Assembly: GCA_039105265.1 (NCBI GenBank)
Contig: JAPFFF010000004.1
Location: 4,526,001-4,590,000, forward strand
Source: Tritrichomonas musculus
Taxonomy: Eukaryota > Parabasalia > Tritrichomonadida > Tritrichomonadidae
DNA: 64,000 bases
Direction of reading: 5' to 3'
Positions 10,484-19,830 of the stretch are shown in pieces. Below the pieces are notes generated by a model, which worked only from the letters and a program-made list of their open reading frames with translations, did no database searches and was not told the DNA's origin. The translations under genes and the position numbers were made by a program. Each line of letters opens with the position of its first letter. The stretch's first letter is position 1.

Positions 10484-12000
10484 TCACTTAAATTTTGAAT
10501 TATTAAAACATTTATATCTTCTGAAATATAAGAATAAATATATATTATACTTATTGAATATTATTTTATGAAACTTTTCTGTATTTATCCCGTCATACCC
10601 ATATGAACCGTTCATACTTATCTTATAAAACTTTTCATTTCCCTTTTCTTTCTTTGAAATAATATCTTGTCGTTTCTTCATAAAAGTTGTGACAAATTCA
10701 TTAAATCCTGTATGAGATTCATATAATGAAACAGATTTAACATCTTCTAATACTAAACCATGATCTAATAAAAACCATAAATAATAGTTAGAAAATGTCA
10801 TATACTGACCATAAGTATCTAATAACATAGTTAGCTTTCTTTCTTCTTTATTTAATGATGTTAGTTTGTGTTTTTCAAGATAATTGTACATATAACTACC
10901 TATTACAGATTCTTCATTCTTAATCATAATATTTCTGAAAACATGTGGAAAATTAATAAAGTAACTTTGAATAAGTATTTTGGATTAGGTTGAAATCTTG
11001 TTTTACTTGTTATGATATCTATTACTCTTTGTTTTGATTGTTTATCTTTAACTTCAATTCTTTTAATAAATGAACCCGGCATAAACATATCTCCACCATG
11101 ATACTTATTAAATTCATGTTTTGTTGATGAAAATGATGAAGGATTTAAACTATTAAAATCTATTCCCAAAATATGAGTTATAACATTTTCAGTATTATAT
11201 GAAATTACTTTATTATTTTCAAATCTGAATTTATTAATATATGTTTCACCTTTAATGTTATATCTATGTTGAACATTTGATAAACCACCTGTTATATTAT
11301 TTCTTATTCTATAGTATTCTTGTTCATCATTTATTAAAGTTGGAAGATGATGTAATTTGCAAAACTTCTTTAATTGAATTCTTAATCTTGTAATTTTTTC
11401 ATCTTCTCTTTTAAGAAGCTTATTACATTCTAAACATGCTAATCTACAGTTCTTTAATTCATGTCCTAACTCATTATCAATTCTATCTAATGTAGGTTTG
11501 TTTTCATTAGTAAAATGTTCATCACATAAATAACAACAAGAATTCTCATACATTTTCATAAATTCTTCATAATCAGAAACATTTATACATTTATCAAGAT
11601 TACTAGGTATATCTATATGTGTTTGATTATATTTTTGATCTTATTTATAATAACAATCACATTTATAGCGAAACCATTTGATAGAAGGTTTAAATGTATT
11701 TTCTTTATTAATAACATCATATTTAGCATTTACATCAAAATCTTTATAAGCTAGAGCATATTTAATACAAGATGAACATTTTGATAAAGATAAGTTAGAA
11801 ATCAGATCTACTTTATATTCAGCATTCATCCTTATTATGTTATCTATAGGTTTAATCATCATTTCAACATCATTATCATTAAATGCTAACAAATATGACC
11901 ATCTATCACAATAGTTCTTACTATCTTTAACATATTCTTCATACTCTTCTTTTGATAAAGGATTCTTTTGATTAAGATAGCTATAGAAATCATCTTAATC
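10484..12000 (-). pseudogene. Fossil of a virus-like family-B DNA polymerase with zinc/HNH-type region
   Basis: This is a minus-strand fossil of a polymerase gene from a virus-like or self-replicating element. Its parts in transcript order are a poorly conserved N-terminal stretch, a two-CxxC zinc region with DRIDNELGH and NCRLACLECN (endonuclease VII/HNH-like), the DFNSL palm motif A region, and the KFYKISMNGSYGYD motif B region. The motif C end is not recognisable. It is broken, with about three or four breaks, and is internally incomplete. Its motif spacing and zinc region differ from the Maverick polymerase at 60.0-63.3 kb, so it belongs to another lineage. A mariner remnant abuts its upstream end. 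Age is moderate: motifs are still clear but the frame is lost. Confidence 0.75.
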
Positions 12001-12031
12001 AAATGAACCAATAGTTTAATATTCTTATATA

Positions 12032-12626
12032 GGGTGTACCTGTAGAAAATCCACCAGATTTAGAGAAGAAGATGATTAATTCAGAAAATGTAATGATTTT
12101 TATTTCTTTCAACTGTAAAGGCATCATATCAATAAATGCTCTCCCAACAAATACAAGATTCACTAGCACATATATGTGTGAAAGCATTCTTCCTGAAATG
12201 ACTGAAAATGCAAATGTAGAAATCGTAAAATTTAAAAAACATCATAAACTTTTACATATTGATAATGCTCGACCTCATACAGCAAAGGCTACTTTGGCAA
12301 AAATCAAGGCGTTAGGATGGGAAAAACTTGAACACCCAACTTATTCTCCCGATATCTCTCCTTGCGACTTCTTCTTGTTTGGTTACTTGATAAATGAACT
12401 CAAAAAGTGGCAAACAAAAACGGTTTGTGACCTGATAAATGCAATCAAAGAAATTTGTTTAAATGTTAAACAAAAAACATGGGAAAATGTCTTTGAATCA
12501 TGGATAAATCGACTTAATGCAGTCATCGAATGCAATGGAGAATATCCTCATTTTTACTAAAAAATAAAAGCTTAAATTCATTTTTTTAATGTCAAAAATG
12601 ATGTGGCAGTTACTTTTTGACAACCC
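12032..12626 (+). mobile_element. Mariner (Tc1/mariner) remnant, internally deleted
   Basis: The 162-codon frame at 12072-12560 carries the second and third mariner transposase catalytic blocks, HIDNARPHTA and YSPDISPCDFFLF. The N-terminal helix-turn-helix half and the first catalytic Asp block are missing. The right end reads GTGGCAGTTACTTTTTGACAACCC followed by TATA, a typical mariner terminal repeat with a TA target. The left end keeps only TATAGGGT before homology is lost, so a large internal deletion reaching into the left repeat is inferred. It is non-functional. Confidence 0.8.
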
Positions 12627-12647
12627 TATATTTTCTAAGAGCAAAGA

Positions 12648-12797
12648 CGGGCAGAATGTCACTTTTCTGCCCGGGCAAATGAAATGCGACTTAAATTAAA
12701 AAGAAAGTTCGGGCAAACCTTCTGCCTGAAAATTTTGCCCCGGCAAAAAAGTGACATTCTGCCCGAGCCAGCCCGGGCGGCACTTTTCACATCCCTG
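12648..12797. mobile_element. GC-rich foldback element, hAT-like right end
   Basis: A perfect 18-bp inverted repeat (12649-12666 and 12747-12764) extends imperfectly to ~29 bp (12648-12676 and 12737-12765). The arms are rich in GCCCGGGC, in sharp contrast with the AT-rich surroundings. The right flank ends CACTTTTCACATCCCTG at 12797; its complement CAGGGATGTGAAAAGTG resembles hAT superfamily termini. The left terminus is degraded and no target duplication is clear. It is best read as an old non-autonomous element. Confidence 0.5.
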
Positions 12798-13416
12798 ACT
12801 TTATTTATTTTCAAATAAAATGATGTTTATTGTGAAAGTAAATTGATATCTCAAAAAATTTAAAGATCTCTCAAATGGTCCACTTTTTGAACTTTTATTC
12901 CTCTCAAACATATCTCCAAAAATATGTTTTAGTCGGATCCTCTCAAAAAGTTAAAAAAATTGAATAATAAAAAAGTATAAAATAATTAATATTTTTATTT
13001 AATTTAAAGTACGTCGCTTATTTGAAGGCCTGCTCTGTCTTGATCTTGATCCACTTATAAAAGATAAGCATCACTTAACCATCTGCCGTGTGTTTTAATA
13101 AATGCAGGGTCAATGTGATGCTGAGATGCAAGAGAATGCCAAGAATATTTTGTAGGATCTCATTCTAAGTTGATTAATACCTCCTTAAGTTTTCTTCTAA
13201 GATAGTCTTCTTCGATATTTACTATTGGATCTTCAACATTCAAATTTTGAATAAAACCAATATCATTTATTGGATGGTAAATTGTATGTTGGTTTTTATA
13301 TAAGTATGTCGTAATTCCATTCCCATTCTGGTCGGTTTTGGAATATCTTATATATAATATTAATTTATTATATTGAACATAAAACTTTATATCTTTTTTA
13401 CGTATACTTAAAAGCT

Positions 13417-13769
13417 GGTAAATCGAAAATTTATACTTTTTTCGACAGACGTTAACCATAATAATATACATTTTTCTAGATGTGAATAATAATTTTCGTT
13501 ATTATTTTAAATTATCTAGGTATCACTTTTTGAGTTTTGTAAAATACTCAAAAAGTTATAAAACAGATAATTAAACATAAATTGAAGTAGCTTTTTGAAG
13601 GTTACGCCTTTCAAAAAGCTACTTCAATTATTTTTTAAATGAATCAATATTATAATTAGTTTTATAAATTATATTTAAAAATGAAGAATGTTTAGCCAAA
13701 AACGATTGAGAAAAGTTGAATTTTTATATAAAAATATTTGTCGAAAAAAGTATAAATTTTCGATCTACC
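13417..13769. repeat. Insert bracketed by a 29-bp inverted repeat, with internal hairpin
   Basis: The arms are 13417-13445 and 13741-13769, matching at 28 of 29 positions as reverse complements. Inside lies a perfect 20-bp stem (13580-13599 and 13610-13629) with a 10-nt loop, and a weaker palindrome around 13525-13557. The insert separates the core-binding and catalytic parts of the recombinase. It may be a small foldback element or a local inverted duplication. Confidence 0.55.
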
Positions 13770-14382
13770 TAAAATTCTAAAAATCCGTAGAAAGATATTG
13801 TCATGTAAAACATCATTTTAATGTTATTAATATCTGCCATATCATAAATCTGTAAATATTTTAGAAAAAAATCTGTTTGAAAAGGTAGTTTTTGAAAAAG
13901 GTAATGAATCTTCTTTGAATGACCTACGTAAACCGTTTTTGAACTTTTTGAATTCATTTGATAGTTTTAAATTTGGTAAATCGTTACATTTAAAATAGTG
14001 AGAAAATCCAATAATATATGATTTTAAAGTATTTATAGTTATTCCATGTTGAGCTTGATAAGTAATAAACACTTTTATTTTTTCTATAGATATTGGATAA
14101 GGTGGTTGTTTAAATTGTGCCATAATTGATTCATACACTCTTAAATTTTTATCATATGTACTTTTCGAACTTTTTTATATATAGAATTTTCAGAGTATTG
14201 CTCTGATTGCTGAAGATACATATTAAAATCAGGTGTTTCATTATCATTATTTTGAAATTGCTGTTGTTGCTGTTGTTGATTATGTTGTTGTTGAATAAAT
14301 TGTGGCATTTGCTGTTGATTATTGTACTGTTGTTGAATCAGATATTGATTAAAATTTACCTGATTTTGAAACTGAACGTTAC

Positions 14383-15200
14383 AGGTTGGTCAGAAACCTA
14401 TTTAGCATTCCAATGCAGGAATATATTATTACGGTTTATAAGATATTAATTAACTTGTTGTCAAATATACATTTTATAGAATTATTTTTAAAATAATCAA
14501 TTAAAGATTCGTCGTGGAAATACGTTTTCATTTTAAGATATATATACGTTTAGAAATAAAATTTGTTAAAAAATTCATTTTTTAAAATAACCCAGATAAC
14601 TCTTATTGGGAAATATCACGATAAATGTTTAAATGCAACAGAGACATATTCATCAATTACGTATCACTTAAGAAAGAAGAGTTGGACAGAGATTCCTGAA
14701 GAAGGCAAAAAACGAGGTGGCAGACCTCCAATTATAGAATTGACTTCTTAATATTACAAGAACTGAATTCAGTTCAGGTATTCATATACATCAGTTCGAT
14801 ATGTATTAACAGAACGCTTTGACTATAAACCATATAATTTGAGGTGGGGTTCCGCACGTTTTAAATTTCGGTCAAAAACAAATAAGGGTTGATTATTCAA
14901 TTAAACTTATTGAAATATTGAAAAGAGCAAAGAAAAACGGTTGGCAATTTATTTCAACAGGCGATGAGTCGTGGTTCTTTTACAGGACTCCGGGTGGAAT
15001 CATCTGGCTTCCCGAAGGAGAAAAACCACCAGAAACAACTAGAAATATACCAAAATGATCCCAAAATCATTGTAACTTTTTTTTGGAATCCTATCTGTCT
15101 CCAGGTAATAGATGGAATGGAATCTGGCCAACGGTTCAATTCGTCTTACTTTATTGAAAGGATTCTTAAAAAAATTGCATTAAATGAATGCGTTACAAAG

Positions 15201-15233
<33 letters not shown>

Positions 15234-15612
15234 AAAGATTTATCCTCCATATGGATAATTCTCCTGTGCAAAAATCTAAAATTGTACAGGAATTTATCCA
15301 ATCTCATGGAATGTTTATGCCTCCCCACCCGCCCTATTCACCTTATTTATCGCTATGCGATTTTTATCTATTTGGATTGCTGAAAAATCAGTTGATTGGC
15401 AAAACATTTGACTCTGTTGATGAGCTTTTTTGTTGGATTGAGTCAATTTCATAAAGTAAACTTCAAAAAGTTTTTGACGAATGGTTGATCCGTCTTCAAA
15501 AGGTCTTCGATGCTAATGGTGATTACATCGAATAGGAGTAAATAAAAATTGAATTCTTTTTATTCTATTGTTTTTTGGTAATGAGTTGCTAAATAGGTTT
15601 CTGACCAACCTG
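14383..15612 (+). mobile_element. Mariner element, near full length but dead
   Basis: Perfect terminal inverted repeats of at least 26 bp start CAGGTTGGTCAGAAACC, and TA duplications lie at 14381-14382 and 15613-15614. Length is 1,230 bp. All transposase blocks can be found on the + strand: the N-terminal region (ETYSSITYHLRKKSW), GDESWFFYR, HMDNSPVQKSK and HPPYSPYLSLCDFYLFGLL. The frame shifts several times, a 30-base A run (15203-15232) interrupts it, and the third catalytic Asp (usual SPDL) is Tyr (SPYL). It inserted into the N-terminal coding region of the tyrosine recombinase, so it is younger than that element. Confidence 0.88.
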
Positions 15613-15878
15613 TATAAATTGTGTTCTGTTGGTTAAAAGGCTGTGCTAAATCTTGTCCTCTGTTTTCATTGAATGGATTTGAATTATTATGTCCATAAGT
15701 TGCTCGACCAAACATAAGAGAAAAACAAAAATGGTTGCTATTTTGTATGAAAAAGTTTATTTTCAGATTCAATTTTTTTAACTTTTTGAGAGGATCCGAC
15801 CAAAACAAATTTTTGGAGATCGTTTGAGAGAAAGGTTCAAAAAGTGGACACATTTGAGAGATTTGGGGAATTTCAAAA

Positions 15879-18377
15879 ATGGACAATCTTCAAATTATCG
15901 AATCACTGGTAAATGAGTTTTTTTCGCCAGATTGTCCTGATCCACAAGCTATTGATACTCAACTCCGCGAGTGGTGCGAAAACGATGACGTTTCGAATGT
16001 TATCAATTATTCACTTGAATTTTTAGCAACAAGTTCTAATGAAAAAATATTATTTTTCGCAGCAACATGCCTATGCAATAGTATTCGCAAAAAATGGAAT
16101 TATGTTACGCCCGAACTCAGTAATAAGCTTGTTTCTTTTTTATGTGACTACATTGTAAACCACCTGGATAACAGGGAAGCTACTTCTTACTCTTTTATTC
16201 AAATATGCTTAGCTGACATTGCAGTTTTACTCAAAGATTTTCCATTCCAACAAGCTTTTTCGTGTTTCCCAATCGATATTCAAACTGAAACCTTTACATT
16301 TTATTTTGAAGAATATTGCTCCGCATTTTACACCATCTTTTTCAAGCGATATTCTCTTCCAACCATCGTTATCGAATATGTTAACAATATCCTACAAAAT
16401 ACGCCACTCTCAATACAATGGTTTAAACTCTATCATGGATTTGCTCTGGGGCTTAAAAATTTTCAACCATTGATGATTTATATACCCAAACTCTTGGAAG
16501 CAGTTAAAATTATTCCTCTTTGTAAGATAATCATTGAACATATTAAACATGTTTTTATATTTGATATGACAAATGGTCCAGATGAATACCATTTTGCAAT
16601 TGCTAATTTATCAATCCAATTATCAAATAATTTACGAATGGCAATTCAACAAAACCCCGAAGACTTCGATCTAGCTGATAGTTTAAATTTATTATGGGCT
16701 AGTGTATTAAATCTGGAAGATGAAAATGAATACTTTTTCAAATCGGAATTTTTGCCAATTACATTAAATTTAATTGAAGAATTCACAAATGTAGAAAGTG
16801 TGCTGATTGAATCAGTCAAATTATCTCATGACCTTGAACTTTGGCCGAATTTAATGTATACTGCTATGAGATTTTGTGAAAGCTTTTCACCAGAATGCCC
16901 AATTGCAAACTTTGCTATAAATGTTCTTGAATTTATATTAACAGGTCTCGATTTCGGTGTAGAACTATCTGATATAATTGGCAATCCTGCTATTGGCGTA
17001 TTAACAAATTTTTATGATGCATCTAAAGATCTTTTTAACAATTATTTTATCAATCCAAACTTAAAATCACCCTCTTTATTATTAATAATTGGATTCCTTA
17101 ATTCTTTTATTCCCGACGAAATAACCGAATTTTATTGTAGCAATTTACAATCCTTTAATGCTCCTCCATCAGTACAAGTTTACTTTGCAAATCAATTGAT
17201 TACTTTGGATAACAAATTTGTTTTGAAATATGAAAAATTTGAACCTATTTTTTTTAACGTCTTTTCCCAATTTTTCAATGAATATCCATATGAATGCTCA
17301 TATGGAGTATTCAACATTATTCAGAATTATCCACATTTGCTTGATCCAAACTTAATCGATCAATTATCAGGGTGGATGAGTAGTGTACCTTACCCTTATC
17401 AAGAATTCTTAATTCCTTCGATTATATTATTAATTGAAAAGGTCCCCAACGAAAAAGCCGCTCAAATATACACTTTTATCTTTCAACTCATAATTCATGC
17501 TTTTGTAGAATCGATGCAATCACAAAACAAAGCGAATCTTATCAATTTTTTAAATGAATTGCATAAGATGTTTAGTAAAATATTAACCACACAATCTTTA
17601 AATGAAGATGCATATAAATTATTTGTAAGCTTTGGCCAACAGATCTTTAGTCATATAAGCAACGGATTACAAGGAATATGGATGGATCCTACTTATGATA
17701 TTCAATTTCTTCTTTATCATTTTGTTTTCGATTTTCTTCGTTTGAATTTCATTCCAAATCAAGATGTTGTAGCTGAATGGATTAACGGAATTTTTGCAGT
17801 TGCTCCTTATGATTTTCATATATATTTAGTTTTTCTTTTCAAAAATTATGCTCAATCAATGCCCAATGCTATCCAATTTATTAAAAACCTTGATTCATCC
17901 AAAATTGATTTTATGAACTCAATTTTAAGAGCAATTCATGATTGGGATGAATCTTACGGGAACATTGTATCACCAGATGATATTTTTAATAAAATATTTA
18001 ATGAAGACAAAACACAGATTCTATCAGATAGAGAAGCAAACGCATACAAAACACTTCAAGCAAACGCATATAAAGTAATGGCTTCATTTGTTAAAAACCC
18101 TAAAATTCCTGTAGATTTTAAGCATTTTATATTGCAAAAGGCTTTACAAGGAATTGTAACTTTTTACAGACCACCAACAAAAGAGCAAGTTGAACTAATT
18201 TTATGCTTAGGAGATGTTTTAGGAATAGAATTTATAGTTACATCTATTGCTCATGTATTGAATTTGGGTGATGAAGAACAGAGAATATTAGCCAATCTTT
18301 TTTCACTCCCACAAAACGATTCGGTGAAAAAAATTACAGAATTTATAACTCAGATTATACCAAAAACTAGTTGTTAG
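15879..18377 (+). CDS. Importin-beta family karyopherin (transportin-3/importin-13-like)
   Basis: The protein has 832 residues and is almost wholly alpha-helical in character, with no low-complexity segments. The first ~80 residues follow the importin-beta N-terminal pattern: a short helix, then QLREWCENDD and the hydrophobic hairpin around FFAATCLCNSIRKKW, which matches the Ran-binding N-terminal repeats of transportin-3 and importin-13. The rest has HEAT-like helical pairs. The expected role is carrying cargo through the nuclear pore under RanGTP control. The start codon lies 16 bp after the end of a mobile-element TIR, so the native promoter has probably been displaced or replaced. The assignment rests on overall pattern; cargo class is unknown. 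Confidence 0.75.
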   Translation: MDNLQIIESLVNEFFSPDCPDPQAIDTQLREWCENDDVSNVINYSLEFLATSSNEKILFFAATCLCNSIRKKWNYVTPELSNKLVSFLCDYIVNHLDNREATSYSFIQICLADIAVLLKDFPFQQAFSCFPIDIQTETFTFYFEEYCSAFYTIFFKRYSLPTIVIEYVNNILQNTPLSIQWFKLYHGFALGLKNFQPLMIYIPKLLEAVKIIPLCKIIIEHIKHVFIFDMTNGPDEYHFAIANLSIQLSNNLRMAIQQNPEDFDLADSLNLLWASVLNLEDENEYFFKSEFLPITLNLIEEFTNVESVLIESVKLSHDLELWPNLMYTAMRFCESFSPECPIANFAINVLEFILTGLDFGVELSDIIGNPAIGVLTNFYDASKDLFNNYFINPNLKSPSLLLIIGFLNSFIPDEITEFYCSNLQSFNAPPSVQVYFANQLITLDNKFVLKYEKFEPIFFNVFSQFFNEYPYECSYGVFNIIQNYPHLLDPNLIDQLSGWMSSVPYPYQEFLIPSIILLIEKVPNEKAAQIYTFIFQLIIHAFVESMQSQNKANLINFLNELHKMFSKILTTQSLNEDAYKLFVSFGQQIFSHISNGLQGIWMDPTYDIQFLLYHFVFDFLRLNFIPNQDVVAEWINGIFAVAPYDFHIYLVFLFKNYAQSMPNAIQFIKNLDSSKIDFMNSILRAIHDWDESYGNIVSPDDIFNKIFNEDKTQILSDREANAYKTLQANAYKVMASFVKNPKIPVDFKHFILQKALQGIVTFYRPPTKEQVELILCLGDVLGIEFIVTSIAHVLNLGDEEQRILANLFSLPQNDSVKKITEFITQIIPKTSC

Positions 18378-18528
18378 AGAGATAATTCTAATTTATTATT
18401 ATTATTATTATTTGTATGATTATTAAAAAAATATTATAGATAATAAAAAACAATATTAACAATTATACATATACATTTCATCTCTTTTCATCTCTTTTAA
18501 TATAACTGCTAGTTCAAATTGAAACAAA

Positions 18529-18651
18529 ATGCAAATATTAGCTATTCTTTTTATAATTCTCCAATTTCTGAATATACTTGAAATTTGTACATTAAAAAAG
18601 ATACAACAAACAAATTTGCTACCTACAAATAACAAATCAGGTAATTTTTAA
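18529..18651 (+). CDS. Possible small membrane peptide
   Basis: The ORF has 40 codons, starting MQILAILFIILQFLNILEI, which would form one transmembrane helix or signal anchor. A polar tail follows (CTLKKIQQTNLLPTNNKSGNF region). It lies in the 336-bp gap between the karyopherin and VPS37-like genes on the same strand. No family is recognised, and AT-rich spacers yield such hydrophobic frames by chance. Otherwise the gap holds nothing. Confidence 0.25.
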   Translation: MQILAILFIILQFLNILEICTLKKIQQTNLLPTNNKSGNF

Positions 18652-18713
18652 AAAATTAAAAATTGCAAAAAACCGTTCTCTTTGTTTTAAGTACTGACAA
18701 ATTTCATCAGTAA

Positions 18714-19547
18714 ATGGATCACCCGAATCAAATTCTCGCAGATCAATTTAAAGAAGCTAAAAACCAATTTCCAACTCTTCAATTTGAATCATTAGAAACT
18801 TATACTATTGAGTTCAAAGGACCAGTTAAATTTATAATAAAAGTTACCAAAAACTATCCACGTGAAAAGCCGACAATTTTTCAAGATAAATTCGGTACTC
18901 CACTTCAGCTTCCAATTATTCAAGAATGGAAGCCTTTTTACCAATTATATCATGTTGTCAAGCATCTCAAAGTATTTCATTCAGTCAAAAAATTCAAACC
19001 TATAAATGAAGCCATTGTTCTCCCTGAAGTCAGTAGAATTGGCTTGAAAGCATCTTCTTTAACAGATATTGATTATTATTTGAACAACGTTCCTTCTTTA
19101 GAAAGTGTAAAGAAAAGCTTACCTCAAGCTCAAAAAATAATTGAGGACAAATCCAAGTCAAAGAAAGACGCTGTTGAAGCAGCAGGAGAAGAAATTTTAA
19201 ATACTTATAACGAAACCAAAAATCTTTCTCAGACATATGATGAATTAAAAAGAACGATTAGAGTTTCGAAAAGAAGTTTTTTTGAAAATGAAATTGCTAG
19301 GATAGATCAAGAAATTAATGACAATGAAAGAGAACTTTCCAACATTTATGCAACTTTGATGGCTCAAAATAATAGAATGGACACAGAATCAGACGACACA
19401 ACGCCTGAAATAGATCTTTCGGCAGGAAAAGGTCGAAGAGACTTCATTCAAACCATCCTTAAAATACAAGCAAAAGATGCTGAATTAAGGCAAAGGCGAA
19501 ATGCAATTTTTTCTCTTAACCAGAAATTTATTGAAGACTCAAGCTAA
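18714..19547 (+). CDS. VPS37: ESCRT-I subunit VPS37-like protein
   Basis: The protein has 277 residues. Residues ~1-105 resemble a UEV/RWD fold, with a beta-rich segment and YPREKPTIF as in the UEV part of VPS37A. Residues ~115-275 form a Mod_r-type region: the short segment DIDYYLNNVPSLESVKKSLP, then a long helical hairpin. VPS37 joins TSG101/VPS23 and VPS28 in ESCRT-I, which sorts ubiquitinated cargo at endosomes. An N-terminal UEV-like domain plus C-terminal Mod_r is the VPS37A layout. Family assignment is by pattern and length, without a catalytic motif to confirm it. A TCATC motif eight bases upstream is a poor initiator match. Confidence 0.6.
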   Translation: MDHPNQILADQFKEAKNQFPTLQFESLETYTIEFKGPVKFIIKVTKNYPREKPTIFQDKFGTPLQLPIIQEWKPFYQLYHVVKHLKVFHSVKKFKPINEAIVLPEVSRIGLKASSLTDIDYYLNNVPSLESVKKSLPQAQKIIEDKSKSKKDAVEAAGEEILNTYNETKNLSQTYDELKRTIRVSKRSFFENEIARIDQEINDNERELSNIYATLMAQNNRMDTESDDTTPEIDLSAGKGRRDFIQTILKIQAKDAELRQRRNAIFSLNQKFIEDSS

Positions 19548-19830
19548 ATGGATTACCAATCTTTATTATCATTAGTAGTTCATTTTGTTTTTTTAATTAG
19601 CACTTCTGTTTAAATTATCTAAACCAAATTTTTACTACTTTTATATTTTAATTTATTTGTTATTGAAGTGTTTAATACCTACCAAATGCTCAGCAGATTT
19701 CCTCTTGAAATGACTTTTAAGAGATGTAATTGTATTCCAAGATAATTAAAATCATCGACAGGTTTAAAAAAAAAAATATTATATTTCTTTTTAGCGTTTA
19801 GAAACAAACAAGGTATTTAACAAATCATAT

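Larger units (their letters stand above)
13055..15715 (-). pseudogene. Decayed tyrosine recombinase gene
   Basis: On the minus strand, an N-terminal Q/N-rich region beginning MFGRATYGHN is followed by a SAM-like core-binding domain (13842-14138, around SIEKIKVFITYQAQHGITIN) and a catalytic domain. Visible catalytic-domain signatures are LLSIRKKDI, RYSKTDQNGNG and a C-terminal HGRWLSDAYL box, the box preceding the active tyrosine region in Crypton/DIRS-type recombinases. The gene is interrupted by two insertions and has a few further breaks, so it is not functional. The Q-rich region resembles the ArfGAP tail in composition only. Confidence 0.65.
12866..15862 (-). mobile_element. TIR-bounded tyrosine-recombinase element (Crypton- or DIRS-related)
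   Basis: Long imperfect inverted repeats of about 95-99 bp lie at 12866-12964 and 15768-15862. Both contain TCTCAAATG, GTCCACTTTTTGAAC and TCGGATCCTCTCAAAAAGTT. Between them is a minus-strand tyrosine recombinase gene, carrying a 1,230-bp mariner and a ~300-bp insert. Without these inserts the element would be about 1.5 kb. No reverse transcriptase is seen, which argues against a complete DIRS element; classical Cryptons lack TIRs. Family placement is therefore open. The right TIR ends 16 bp before the karyopherin start codon. No target duplication is obvious. Confidence 0.65.

Noticed and set aside
14563-14751. Stand-alone 62-codon gene
   Set aside because: It is the N-terminal part of the decayed mariner transposase.
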